From Alloscardovia venturai (GTDB taxonomy: Bacteria; Actinomycetota; Actinomycetes; Actinomycetales; Bifidobacteriaceae), in contig NZ_JBHTHQ010000006.1 of the NCBI RefSeq assembly GCF_042676605.1, positions 1-64,000 of the forward strand: a stretch of 64,000 bases of DNA, given 5' to 3'. This document shows, one piece after another, positions 28,929 to 37,123 of this stretch; the stretch's first letter is position 1, and each line of letters opens with the position of its first letter. The position numbers and the translations under genes are program-made. Under the pieces are notes generated by a model. The model was not told where the DNA came from and ran no database searches. It saw nothing but the letters and a program-made list of their open reading frames with translations.

Positions 28929-30494
28929 ATGAGTCCACGCACTGATATCGCTCCTCTCGCTCGTCCACTTGCACGAGCGCAGTTTCCTTTGATACGCCCT
29001 ATCCACGGTCGTATATTTGCTGGAGTATGTCGAGGCATCGCGCTTCATCTCGGTATGAAAACGTGGCACGTTCGCCTTATCTTCAGCATCATGGCAGTGT
29101 TCGGCATCGGCTTTATCATTTACGCGTTTCTCTGGTTTACCGTTCCGTCAAAGGACGAGGCAGAAGTAGCAGCCGAGCATTACTCACCTCAAGCTTCACA
29201 AGCCGCATTATCATACGGAAATCATAGCGCTCCTCAGTCGTATAGTGCTATCAATTCAGCAAACCTCAATATGCCCTCCAAAGTGGTACATACACTAAGC
29301 TCTGCTTTCATACCATCAGCCCACGTCAGCTCGCCAGTTCAGACAGATACCCAAGCACCATCTCAAACGCGCACTGCACAAAAGCAGCAACGTCATGAAA
29401 CGTCCCAGAAGACAAATGAACCGACACTGTGGAGCTTAATCGGTCTCATTGCAGCATCTTTTGTGGGAATCTTCTTCATCATTGCGACCATGATGCAGAG
29501 TAATATCATCTCGAGCTTTATCGGCGCTGAACTTTTCGTCAGTATGTTTCTCGTGGCTGTCGAATGGACATTTTTTGAACGTTTCACGCGCGGAAAACTC
29601 ATCGTCACTTTAAGCACCGTCGGACTATTTACCCTATGCCTTCTTTTCTTCTATGTGAGGCTCTATGGATATACCGGCGAGGAATTTGCCAACCATTTCT
29701 GGGGTGTCTTCATCGCTATGATAACCGTGGCGCTAATAGCTGCGCCGTGGCTTTCCTCGTCGAGTAGAGCACTTGCTAAGGAGACCGCACGCAAACAGCG
29801 CGAAGAAGAGCGAGCAGACATGGCGGCACACCTTCACGATTCCGTGCTCCAGACGCTTAATCTCATTCGGCAGAATGCCACTGATTCAGAAACGGTGTCA
29901 CGTTTAGCTCGCACTCAAGAGCGCGAACTGCGCCGCTGGCTCTACGAAGACCGTAAAGTGGCGAGCGATTCTATCGTGAGCAGCATGAAATTGGTTTCTG
30001 CACAAGTAGAGGACACTTTTGGCAAACAAATTGACGTCATCACCGTGGGGGATGCCGTGCCTGATGAGCACAGCCTTGCGCTCGTCGATGCAGCGCGTCA
30101 GGCGCTTACGAACGCTAGTATCCACGGCGCTGAGCCTATTTCGCTGTACGTCGAGGCACGCCCGGATGCGCTAGAAGTATTTGTACGAGACCACGGAAAT
30201 GGTTTTGATGTCAACTCTATTCCCGAAGACCGCATGGGAATTCGTCACTCCATACAAGGTAGAGTAGAGCGTGCAGGAGGTAGCGTGACAATTGTTTCTC
30301 GGCAAGGGTGGGGCACAGAAGTGCGGATGAAACTTCCGATGGTAGTATCAACGGCGACACCAGTATCATCGCCGTTAGCGCCGACACAGACGCCGGCACA
30401 AACGTCAACACAGACGGTACCTGCGCAGGTGCCGACACAGACGTCAAATTCAAGGTTTGCGCAACCACCGCACGCTAGTGTCAATGCACACTAA
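28929..30494 (+). CDS. PspC-fused sensor histidine kinase
   Basis: 521 residues. N-terminal PspC domain (FAGVCRGIALHLGMKTWHVR and one helix), a Pro/Gln/Thr-rich linker, four further membrane helices (about 165-275), a dimerisation helix with the phospho-acceptor His in AAHLHDSVLQTLNLIRQ, and a HATPase domain (DAARQALTNASIHG, DHGNGFD, RMGIRHSIQGR). The C-terminal tail is a Thr/Gln/Pro low-complexity stretch. NarL/DesK-type kinase. It is followed after 42 bases by its LuxR-family regulator and probably senses cell-envelope stress. Confidence 0.87.
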   Translation: MSPRTDIAPLARPLARAQFPLIRPIHGRIFAGVCRGIALHLGMKTWHVRLIFSIMAVFGIGFIIYAFLWFTVPSKDEAEVAAEHYSPQASQAALSYGNHSAPQSYSAINSANLNMPSKVVHTLSSAFIPSAHVSSPVQTDTQAPSQTRTAQKQQRHETSQKTNEPTLWSLIGLIAASFVGIFFIIATMMQSNIISSFIGAELFVSMFLVAVEWTFFERFTRGKLIVTLSTVGLFTLCLLFFYVRLYGYTGEEFANHFWGVFIAMITVALIAAPWLSSSSRALAKETARKQREEERADMAAHLHDSVLQTLNLIRQNATDSETVSRLARTQERELRRWLYEDRKVASDSIVSSMKLVSAQVEDTFGKQIDVITVGDAVPDEHSLALVDAARQALTNASIHGAEPISLYVEARPDALEVFVRDHGNGFDVNSIPEDRMGIRHSIQGRVERAGGSVTIVSRQGWGTEVRMKLPMVVSTATPVSSPLAPTQTPAQTSTQTVPAQVPTQTSNSRFAQPPHASVNAH

Positions 30495-30536
30495 ACTCTG
30501 GCACGTGGCTTATGCACTACAAGGAGAGAGCTAAAA

Positions 30537-31244
30537 ATGAGTAAAAAGATTCGAGTCGGTGTAGTAGATGACCATGAAATGTTTCGCGCAGGCGTCATCG
30601 CTGCCGTCTCTAACGCACCTGACATCGAAGTCGTAGGGCAAGCAGGCGACGTGGAAAACTCTATAGATATGATTAGCCAGACGAAGCCCGATGTAGTGCT
30701 CCTTGATGTTCATGTCCCCGGAGGAAACGGCGGCGGAGGCGCGGAAATCCTTACCCGTTCCAAGCAGCTCTCCCCTGACTCTACATATCTAGCTCTCTCC
30801 GTTTCCGACTCTGCTGAAGACGTGGGAGCAGTCATTCGTGCAGGTGCACGAGGGTATGTCACTAAGGCGATACACCCTAACGAGCTTATCTCCTCCATTC
30901 ATCAAGTGCGCGATGGTTACGCCGTCTTCTCTCCACAGCTTGCAGGCTTTGTCCTCCAAGCATTCCAAGGCACTTCTACAAGCTCATCGGGTGATCTTAC
31001 TTCTACTTCTGTATCTGGGTCAGAGCCAAACCTTTACGATGATGAAGAACTTAATTCTTTGAGCGAGCGCGAGCAGGAAGTTATGCGGCTCATTGCGCGT
31101 GGCTACACGTATAAGGAAGTAGCTGCTGAGCTTTTCATTTCGATTAAAACTGTGGAAAGCCACATGTCGAAGGTACTGCACAAATTGCAGTTGTCCAATC
31201 GTTCACAGCTCACTCGATGGGCAGCGCAGCGCAAGATCGTTTAA
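30537..31244 (+). CDS. NarL/LuxR-family response regulator
   Basis: 235 residues: receiver with VVDDHEMFRAGV, phospho-acceptor Asp in VVLLDVHVPGGNGGGG and Lys in ARGYVTKAI, then an output domain with LSEREQEVMRLIARGYTYKE and the recognition helix TVESHMSKVLHKLQ. AAGGAG lies about 12 nt upstream of the ATG, with GAGAGAG nearer. It is the cognate regulator of the PspC kinase and probably controls the divergent PspC operon. Confidence 0.9.
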   Translation: MSKKIRVGVVDDHEMFRAGVIAAVSNAPDIEVVGQAGDVENSIDMISQTKPDVVLLDVHVPGGNGGGGAEILTRSKQLSPDSTYLALSVSDSAEDVGAVIRAGARGYVTKAIHPNELISSIHQVRDGYAVFSPQLAGFVLQAFQGTSTSSSGDLTSTSVSGSEPNLYDDEELNSLSEREQEVMRLIARGYTYKEVAAELFISIKTVESHMSKVLHKLQLSNRSQLTRWAAQRKIV

Positions 31245-31329
31245 GTTTTGTTGAGTTGAGCGGTGCGGACATCCACAGTCGCAGCAGCTACGGCCTATCC
31301 CGCTTCCTTTCTTAATTCTTCATTTACAT

Positions 31330-32103
31330 TTATGCTCTTGATTTAAGAATACGGTAGTGAGAGTTGTCAATCTTCTCAATACGCCTCTCACTCGCGAGCG
31401 CGGAAATAGTGCGAGATATGGTTTCAGCCGTCGTACCTAAGAATGTCGCTATGTCCTTCCAGCTAACGGGAACTGCGATAATGCCGTTCTCTTTTCCTAC
31501 GCTCAAATCGCTGAGGTATGCCATGACTCGGTCTTTCACACGCGTGCGAGTGAGGTAGGAATTTTGTCGCTGGAGCTGATTGTTTGCATAGACAGTTGCT
31601 TTGAGCAGCTGGAAGCTCAAATCTGGCATGCGCACGAGGAGATTGTGAAAATTCTCTGCTGTAATGAAGCACACGTCGGACGATTTGTCTGCGATGATGA
31701 AGGTGTCGTCATTGCTGTGGCCAAAAAGCCAACTCTCACCCACATGATCACCACTACCGAGCACGGTTTGCAGGTGCTCTTTGCCATCTGTCGTATAGCG
31801 CGTGACGCGCACCTGCCCGTTCTCGACGATAAGCATACCCTTGGCATCGTGAGGAGAGAGGATGACATCCTCGCGCTGTACATGCTTATGATGTACGAGA
31901 TGCTCTATCTGGACCTGACTTTCATAGGAAAGTGAACGAAATATCGGAACATGTGAAACACACAGTGCTTGTTGCCTTGTAGCTTGTTTCTTCTGTTCTT
32001 TGTCTTTCGCTGAGCAGTGCGTTCCGTGGATTTCATGTACCTCATGTGCAGCGCACGGAGTATGTGTCGCGTCAGGCGTGTGGTGGAGTTGGCTATGGTT
32101 CAT
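31330..32103 (-). CDS. Crp/Fnr-family regulator with His/Cys-rich N-terminus
   Basis: 257 residues. A His/Cys-rich N-terminal tail (His at 4, 7, 8, 14, 20, 23, 26, 29; Cys at 17, 30, 48) precedes a cyclic-nucleotide-like barrel (LIVENGQVRVTRYTTDGKEH, GDHVGESWLFG) and a winged helix. The recognition helix TTAETISRTI carries Glu227, Ser230 and Arg231, the E--SR set with which Fnr reads TTGAT half-sites. Two such sites lie upstream of the ATPase and HMA genes. Its start abuts the end of the ferritin-like gene. Probably senses metal or redox state and activates this unit. Confidence 0.85.
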   Translation of the reverse strand: MNHSQLHHTPDATHTPCAAHEVHEIHGTHCSAKDKEQKKQATRQQALCVSHVPIFRSLSYESQVQIEHLVHHKHVQREDVILSPHDAKGMLIVENGQVRVTRYTTDGKEHLQTVLGSGDHVGESWLFGHSNDDTFIIADKSSDVCFITAENFHNLLVRMPDLSFQLLKATVYANNQLQRQNSYLTRTRVKDRVMAYLSDLSVGKENGIIAVPVSWKDIATFLGTTAETISRTISALASERRIEKIDNSHYRILKSRA

Positions 32104-32730
32104 TTATGGTTCTTCTTTATCATCATCGCAGTTGCCATCGCGGTCCTGTCTGAGTTCTTCCTTAGTCCTGTCCCAGTCCTCATCGCGAGCATTAAGACCG
32201 GTCAGCCCGTCAGCAAAATCATGACCTAGGAATTTCTGTCCTGCTGCTATTTGCTCTCGCATCCAAGCATAGAGCTCCTTGAGCACATCTTCCTGCTCGT
32301 AGTGCTTCTCCTCTACTGCCAACGAAATTGCCCTTGTGATGAACATGAGCTGGATATCAAAATCATTGATAAGGTCGAAAAGCTGCTCTTCACCACTCTT
32401 AAACTTCATCTCCCATGACTCGGTAAGCATAGAAAACTCGCCAAATTGGGAAGTGAGAGTAGGCACGAGGTCATCTTCAGCCACAAGAGCACGATTGAGT
32501 CTGTAGGAAAAATCAGCTTCCTTCTCCTGCCACTTCACGGCGTAAGTTTCAAGGAATTGAGATGCGCTACCTTGAGCAAACAGCGCCACCTGCTCGATTT
32601 TTGCCCTATGTACCCACAGGTTTGAAGTTACATGTCCTATCATCGCTCCAGCAGTAGGATTGTGGTGCTCCTCATCGCTACGCTTCTTCTCTGCTTCAAA
32701 CTTTTCTTCCCATGTCATTGCTGTGGTCAT
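32104..32730 (-). CDS. ferritin-like (Dps-type) protein, tentative
   Basis: 208 residues, helical, no signal peptide. The segment HHNPTAGAMIGHVTSNLWVH and the following helices resemble Dps/ferritin-like proteins found beside P1B ATPases and Fnr-type regulators in lactobacilli, but I do not see a convincing complete ferroxidase motif. The acidic C-terminus (DGNCDDDKEEP) could bind metal. AAGGAG lies 5 nt before the ATG. It lies 50 bases after the HMA gene, in one operon with the regulator. A role in metal storage or DNA protection is inferred from context. Confidence 0.6.
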   Translation of the reverse strand: MTTAMTWEEKFEAEKKRSDEEHHNPTAGAMIGHVTSNLWVHRAKIEQVALFAQGSASQFLETYAVKWQEKEADFSYRLNRALVAEDDLVPTLTSQFGEFSMLTESWEMKFKSGEEQLFDLINDFDIQLMFITRAISLAVEEKHYEQEDVLKELYAWMREQIAAGQKFLGHDFADGLTGLNARDEDWDRTKEELRQDRDGNCDDDKEEP

Positions 32731-32780
32731 TGTTACTCCTTAAATTTTTTGAAAGACTTCCGCTATATTTCAGCGTTTTC

Positions 32781-33005
32781 TTACTCGTCTTTTACCGAGA
32801 ATTTCTCTACAAGATATCCCAGCCCCTCCACTGTGTTAATCACGGTTTGTGGGTCTGTAAGCGGATCCATGTGCGCCTTAACTTTTCCTGCGTTGAAGAG
32901 GACTTTGGTGTCATGGACACCCTCTACCGCCCCTACAGCAGATTCGATCTTGGTCATGCATGATGGGCATGTCATTCCGCTGAGTTTGAGTGTGAGCTGT
33001 TTCAT
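32781..33005 (-). CDS. heavy-metal-associated (CopZ-like) protein
   Basis: 74 residues forming a single HMA ferredoxin-like fold with GMTCPSCM (CxxC) at residues 10-17, as in metal chaperones of the CopZ/Atx1 type. Upstream AAGGAG fits the start. Small cytosolic carrier that may deliver metal to the ATPase encoded upstream, which itself lacks an N-terminal HMA domain. It seems to have its own Fnr-box promoter as well as read-through from the ATPase gene. Confidence 0.9.
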   Translation of the reverse strand: MKQLTLKLSGMTCPSCMTKIESAVGAVEGVHDTKVLFNAGKVKAHMDPLTDPQTVINTVEGLGYLVEKFSVKDE

Positions 33006-33052
33006 AACTTCTCCTTGCTATCGTTACGTTGTTTTTTCGTTTTGTTGCCTTT

Positions 33053-33094
33053 ATTGTGTCGCACATACGCCGTGCTGTAATTGACAACTATCAA
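33053..33094 (-). promoter_or_regulatory. Fnr-type box and promoter of the HMA/ferritin/regulator operon
   Basis: TTGAT-AGTT-GTCAA on the minus strand (33081-33094), centred at about -41.5 relative to the start predicted from a -10 CACAAT (33053-33058). That is the class II activator position of Crp/Fnr proteins. The box overlaps the ATPase stop codon. Confidence 0.65.
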
Positions 33095-34989
33095 TTTTTT
33101 GGATTTTTTCTTCGGACGAATCGCATGGCATTTGCGATGACGATGAGGATGCTTATTTCGTGAATAAACATACCTGATGCCATGTGGATATAGCCGACGA
33201 AAAGTCCAATGATGAGCAGTATCACTGTGGCGAGTGCGATGGCGATATTCTGGTACATTACTGCCATAACTTTCTTTGAGAATGTATATGCAGTAGCAAG
33301 TTGCGAAAGTTCAGAGCGGGTAAGGACGATGTCGGAGATGTTGATAGCGACATCCGTACCGCTTCCCATGGCAATTCCCACATCCGCTGTCGCAAGTGCG
33401 GGGCCGTCATTGATGCCATCACCGACGAAGACGACCTTATGCCCCTTACCTTTAAGAGAGCTTTTCAGAGAGTGAACCCACGCTTCCTTATCTTGGGGAA
33501 GTAAGTCCCCATGTACTTCACCAAAATCAAGGTCTTTGACGACATCCTCCGCCGTGGACTGAGCATCTCCAGAAAGAAGGATGAATCGCGTATTTTTATT
33601 TGTCTTGCGAATCTTTTCTAATGCTTGCGGCGTATCTTCTTTGAGGGTATCGGCAATTTCTAGAGCATAAGATAGCTTTCCATCCACTGCCATGAGCACG
33701 TGAGATGTTGTTTTTCCTAGTTCAAGCTCGCCGTGTACGATATCGTTTTCATCAAGAAGACGCTCGTTCCCCACTAAAACCTGATGATCTGCAATATGCG
33801 CAGATATACCTTTACCGCGGAATGTTTGGACGTCTCTTACCGGTAGTAACGGCATTGGTGTCAGCTCGTTGTGATTGTCTTCTTCACGCTGATATGGGTT
33901 CGCCCACTCAACGATGGCCGTAGCGAGAGGATGGTCCGATTCAGACTCCGCACTCGCGAGGAGTTGGCGGTTGTAAATTTCACCTCCGTATACGTTGACT
34001 GATCGAACTACTTGTGGCTTACCTGTCGTAATTGTCCCCGTCTTATCAAAGATGAAAGTGTCTGCGCGACTAAGAGCTTCAAGTACAGATGCTCCCTTCG
34101 CCACGATACCTTGCCATGCCATGCGGCCAATTCCAGCAACCGTAGCCACGGGGACACCAATCACGAGTGCTCCTGGACAACCGAGAACGAGCACCGTGAT
34201 AGCAAGCTTGACATCACGCGTAATGATGCCGACCATCAAGCCAAGCAGGAGAACGATTGGCGTGTAGTACTTCGAGAAGGAGTCAATAAATCGCTGCTCT
34301 TTCGTTTGGCTATCTTGTGCTTCTTCCACGAGCTCAATGAGTTTGCCAAAAGTAGTGTCTTCGCCGACTGTTTCTGCCTTCACTACAAGTGTCCCATTGG
34401 TGAGTGTCGTACCGGCATAAACATGTGAATTGAGCTCTTTAGTTGCTGGCTTTGACTCACCGGTGATACTTGCCTCATCAACGTATCCCTGACCATCAGA
34501 TACCACGCCATCAACGGGGACGTTCGCACCGGATTTGACAAGGACATAGTCACCCGGCTCGATATCATCCACGTCAATTTCCACAGCATCTCTGCTTGAT
34601 GGGTCGTTAACCTTAAGAGCTGTCTGTGGCGCGAGATTTGTGAGGTCTTTGATGGATTCTCGCGTCTTCGCAAGAGTAAGCTCTTCGAGCACATCACCGA
34701 GCGAGAAAAGCCAGACAACTATTCCTGCTTCGCTAAATTCGCCAATTATCAGTGCACCTATGACGGCGATACTGACAAGAAGTTCGATAGATACGACCTT
34801 ATATCGAAGCGCACTTACCGCCTTCAGTACAAGCCCTACCCCACCTATGACAGTGACCGTGATATACCCCGCAACGCTCAGCCACGTAACTTTCGTAATC
34901 GAACCTATAACGGCGAGCGCGAGAAATACAGTCATAACCGCCAGAAGTATCTTCTTGTACCGAGCGAGAAACTGCATAAATTGAGACAT
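33091..34989 (-). CDS. P1B-type heavy-metal ATPase with CPG motif
   Basis: 632 residues, without an N-terminal metal-binding domain. All P-type signatures are present: TGES (177), phosphorylation Asp315 in FDKTGTI, SESDHPLATAI (the P1B HP motif), and VGDGINDGPAL. The membrane metal site reads GCPGALVIG (Cys271-Pro-Gly), not the CPC, CPH or SPC of well-studied types. The last helix pair has HEISILIVIANAMR, recalling the HEGST motif of the P1B-4 group (Co/Fe export). Substrate is therefore uncertain: copper from the HMA neighbour, iron from the ferritin-like neighbour. AAAGGAG precedes the ATG. Confidence 0.88.
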   Translation of the reverse strand: MSQFMQFLARYKKILLAVMTVFLALAVIGSITKVTWLSVAGYITVTVIGGVGLVLKAVSALRYKVVSIELLVSIAVIGALIIGEFSEAGIVVWLFSLGDVLEELTLAKTRESIKDLTNLAPQTALKVNDPSSRDAVEIDVDDIEPGDYVLVKSGANVPVDGVVSDGQGYVDEASITGESKPATKELNSHVYAGTTLTNGTLVVKAETVGEDTTFGKLIELVEEAQDSQTKEQRFIDSFSKYYTPIVLLLGLMVGIITRDVKLAITVLVLGCPGALVIGVPVATVAGIGRMAWQGIVAKGASVLEALSRADTFIFDKTGTITTGKPQVVRSVNVYGGEIYNRQLLASAESESDHPLATAIVEWANPYQREEDNHNELTPMPLLPVRDVQTFRGKGISAHIADHQVLVGNERLLDENDIVHGELELGKTTSHVLMAVDGKLSYALEIADTLKEDTPQALEKIRKTNKNTRFILLSGDAQSTAEDVVKDLDFGEVHGDLLPQDKEAWVHSLKSSLKGKGHKVVFVGDGINDGPALATADVGIAMGSGTDVAINISDIVLTRSELSQLATAYTFSKKVMAVMYQNIAIALATVILLIIGLFVGYIHMASGMFIHEISILIVIANAMRFVRRKNPKN

Positions 34990-35019
34990 AGCATGCTCCT
35001 TTCATCAATCTAAAAGCAC

Positions 35020-35059
35020 ACTATCTCACGAAGAGCTAGAAGTAATTGATAACCGTCAA
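35020..35059 (-). promoter_or_regulatory. Fnr-type box and promoter of the ATPase gene
   Basis: TTGAC-GGTT-ATCAA on the minus strand (35046-35059), placed about 40 bases upstream of the start predicted from GATAGT (35020-35025). Same architecture as the site at 33081-33094. Confidence 0.6.
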
Positions 35060-35080
35060 GTACGGTAGAGATTCTGTCAG

Positions 35081-35383
35081 TTAGTGCTTGAGAACCTCAT
35101 CATGACTACCTGTACGTAAGAACACAACGGTTCCATTTTCTTTCGTATATATCAGAAGCCAATCCGACTGAACGTGAAGCTCACGCCACCCGATATAGTT
35201 TCCACGCAAGGCATGGTTTTTAAATTTAGTTCTTAGTGCAGTCACATTACCACTAATCACAGCTCGCTGAGCAGCAAGAAGAAGCTCAATATTGGCATGC
35301 TTCTTCTTAAGCCGTTTGACATCTCGTATATGCCGTTCTGAAAACTCTATCGCATCACAGGTTTCGTATGTATTCTTCTGCAT
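35081..35383 (-). CDS. yafQ: YafQ-type mRNA interferase toxin
   Basis: 100 residues of the RelE/ParE superfamily, YafQ branch. The C-terminal half shows NHALRGNYIGWRELHVQSDW then LLIYTKENG and RTGSHDEVL, with the conserved His/Asp-rich surface of YafQ. It would cleave mRNA in the ribosomal A site. The start at 35383 has AGGTG about 8 nt upstream and overlaps the antitoxin gene by 29 bases. Confidence 0.85.
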   Translation of the reverse strand: MQKNTYETCDAIEFSERHIRDVKRLKKKHANIELLLAAQRAVISGNVTALRTKFKNHALRGNYIGWRELHVQSDWLLIYTKENGTVVFLRTGSHDEVLKH

Positions 35384-35618
35384 CTTCGCACCTATCAAAA
35401 TGCATGCGAGGAGCACGAATTGCTTCATCAACAATCTGCTCGCGCTCACTACTCGCTACTGGCTTAAATGGGATACTACGAGTAACAATTACTTGCTTGA
35501 GGAACAAATTAATTGCCGAGGTCAAATCCATTCCTATACTTTCGAGAACTATTACAGCTTCATCTTTAACTTCTTGATTTACGCGCACTTGAAGTCGTGC
35601 ACCAGCTTTTCTTGGCAT
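35355..35618 (-). CDS. dinJ: RelB/DinJ-type antitoxin
   Basis: 87 residues: N-terminal ribbon-helix-helix (RLQVRVNQEVKDEAVIVLES, GMDLTSAINLFLKQVI) and a C-terminal toxin-binding segment. ATG at 35618 has AAGGAG 6 nt upstream; an in-frame start 30 bases earlier has no better claim. It precedes and overlaps the YafQ gene, the usual toxin-antitoxin order. Autoregulation is expected, but I see no clear palindrome at its promoter. Confidence 0.87.
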   Translation of the reverse strand: MPRKAGARLQVRVNQEVKDEAVIVLESIGMDLTSAINLFLKQVIVTRSIPFKPVASSEREQIVDEAIRAPRMHFDRCEDAEEYIRNL

Positions 35619-35750
35619 TATTACTCCTTGTTGTATCTTGAGAGCCATATTACATCATTTACTCCTTATAATTCAATATATGTACTCACAACGGAAGTAC
35701 ATTAAATGCTATTTATACATTCAGTATCATATGTATCTCTCAAAAGACGC

Positions 35751-35790
35751 CACGGTTATTCAACATTGTGTACCAATGTGGATAACCGTG
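35751..35790 (-). terminator. second hairpin downstream of mvaS
   Basis: CACGGTTAT and ATAACCGTG (perfect 9-bp arms) with an inner ACATTG/CAATGT pairing. On the minus strand it is followed by GCGTCTTTTG. Possibly a back-up terminator protecting the toxin-antitoxin promoter from mevalonate-operon read-through. Confidence 0.5.
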
Positions 35791-35843
35791 TCGCATACCA
35801 CACTCAAGCATCAGTCAGAAATATGCATACTACATACATAAAA

Positions 35844-35877
35844 AGGTCGTCTACCTAAACTCTTAGGTAGACGACCT
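35844..35877 (-). terminator. terminator of mevalonate operon
   Basis: Perfect 15-bp stem (35844-35858 with 35863-35877) around a 4-base loop, followed on the minus strand by TTTTTATG. It is the strongest terminator in the window and lies 62 bases past the mvaS stop. Confidence 0.9.
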
Positions 35878-35938
35878 CACCCAATGAAATCTCCAAGTCC
35901 CTCAGCCGGTATATCAACCTCGCTACTCGGCTGACGCC

Positions 35939-37123
35939 CTAGCCAATCCGCTTGTACTTGCGCTCCTGACCTTCTACACCTTCGAGCACGAAAGAACCGC
36001 AGAAATACTTCTCATCCGCAACATAGTCTTGAGGTGAGTATGGCGCAACATTATTGAAAATGCGCTCATACTCTTCTACGCTGACCTGGCGGCGGTTATC
36101 GAGTATTGCAGCATGTTCTTCGCTATACAACGCAGCACGATAGCCTTCTACTAAACGCCCCGTGAAAAGTTCTCCTACAGCTCCAGAACCATAGGAAAAG
36201 AGTACAAGCTCATCATCAGCTTGCAATGTATCATCCAACTCCAGCAAAGAAATCAAGCCAAGATAGAGCGACCCTGTGTAAACATTGCCCACGCGACGTG
36301 AATATTGAATCGACTTGTTAAACCTCTCTTCAAGAAGCGAACGTGCCTCATCACAGACCTCAGTTATCTCAAAGAGACGCTTTAGCCCCTTCGCACCCAT
36401 TTTCGTATACGGCAAGTGATACAAAAATGCCGCAAATTCAGATGCCGACCGGCCGGTTCGCGCAGCATAGTCAAGCCACACATGCTCGAAGAATTCTAGG
36501 TATTGCTCAGTAGAGTACTTTCCACGTGCCAATGCTTCGTCCGTATATACAGGGCGCCAAAAATCCTGAATCGATCCAGAATATACGCATGTATCATCGT
36601 CAAGCTCAAGGATGCGCGGATTGGAACTCACCAGCATCGCCACAGCCCCACCGCCTTGAGTCACTTCTCCTCCAGACCCCAAGCCATATCGAGCCACGTC
36701 TGCAGCGATGACTAGAGCCTGCTTATCTGGATGTGCAGCTACATAATCTCGCGCAGTCATGAGCCCAGCAGTGCCGCCGAAACACGCTTCTTTAATCTCC
36801 ATGCAACGCACGCTATGTGGCAAACCCAGTAAATCATGAATATACAGCGCGCCCGCCTTGGATGCATCAACTCCCGACTCTGTGCCAAGAATGACAAGAC
36901 CAAGCCGATCGGGATCAATATCGTCAAGCATACGCAACGCAGCTGTAGCTCCCATAGTCACTACATCTTGCGATCCTGGAATCACAGCTTGCTGATCTTG
37001 CCCAATTCCGATGGTGAACTTGTCAGGATCTACACCGCGCGCAACGGCTAGCTGGCGAATATCAAGGAAATACGCCGGCGTATACATGCTGATACGGTCA
37101 ATACCGATTGCGGAATATGTCAT
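35939..37123 (-). CDS. mvaS: HMG-CoA synthase
   Basis: 394 residues, bacterial HMG-CoA synthase. Condenses acetyl-CoA with acetoacetyl-CoA. Catalytic Cys114 in IKEACFGGTAG, Glu in VILGTESGVDASKA (about 82), and the SGGEVTQGGGAVAML and SYGSGAVGELF segments are present. Its ATG overlaps the reductase stop (TAATG), with AAGGAGAGGG upstream inside the reductase gene. Last gene of the upper mevalonate operon. Confidence 0.93.
   Translation of the reverse strand: MTYSAIGIDRISMYTPAYFLDIRQLAVARGVDPDKFTIGIGQDQQAVIPGSQDVVTMGATAALRMLDDIDPDRLGLVILGTESGVDASKAGALYIHDLLGLPHSVRCMEIKEACFGGTAGLMTARDYVAAHPDKQALVIAADVARYGLGSGGEVTQGGGAVAMLVSSNPRILELDDDTCVYSGSIQDFWRPVYTDEALARGKYSTEQYLEFFEHVWLDYAARTGRSASEFAAFLYHLPYTKMGAKGLKRLFEITEVCDEARSLLEERFNKSIQYSRRVGNVYTGSLYLGLISLLELDDTLQADDELVLFSYGSGAVGELFTGRLVEGYRAALYSEEHAAILDNRRQVSVEEYERIFNNVAPYSPQDYVADEKYFCGSFVLEGVEGQERKYKRIG

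Noticed and set aside
30350..30480. Tandem DNA repeat at the end of the kinase gene
   Set aside because: The ACACAGACG-like words encode a Thr/Gln/Pro low-complexity tail; they are irregular and within a good reading frame.
35899..35933. Hairpin TCAGCCG...CGGCTGA just beyond mvaS
   Set aside because: The 7-bp stem has a long loop and no T tract; the 15-bp hairpin at 35844-35877 is the real terminator.
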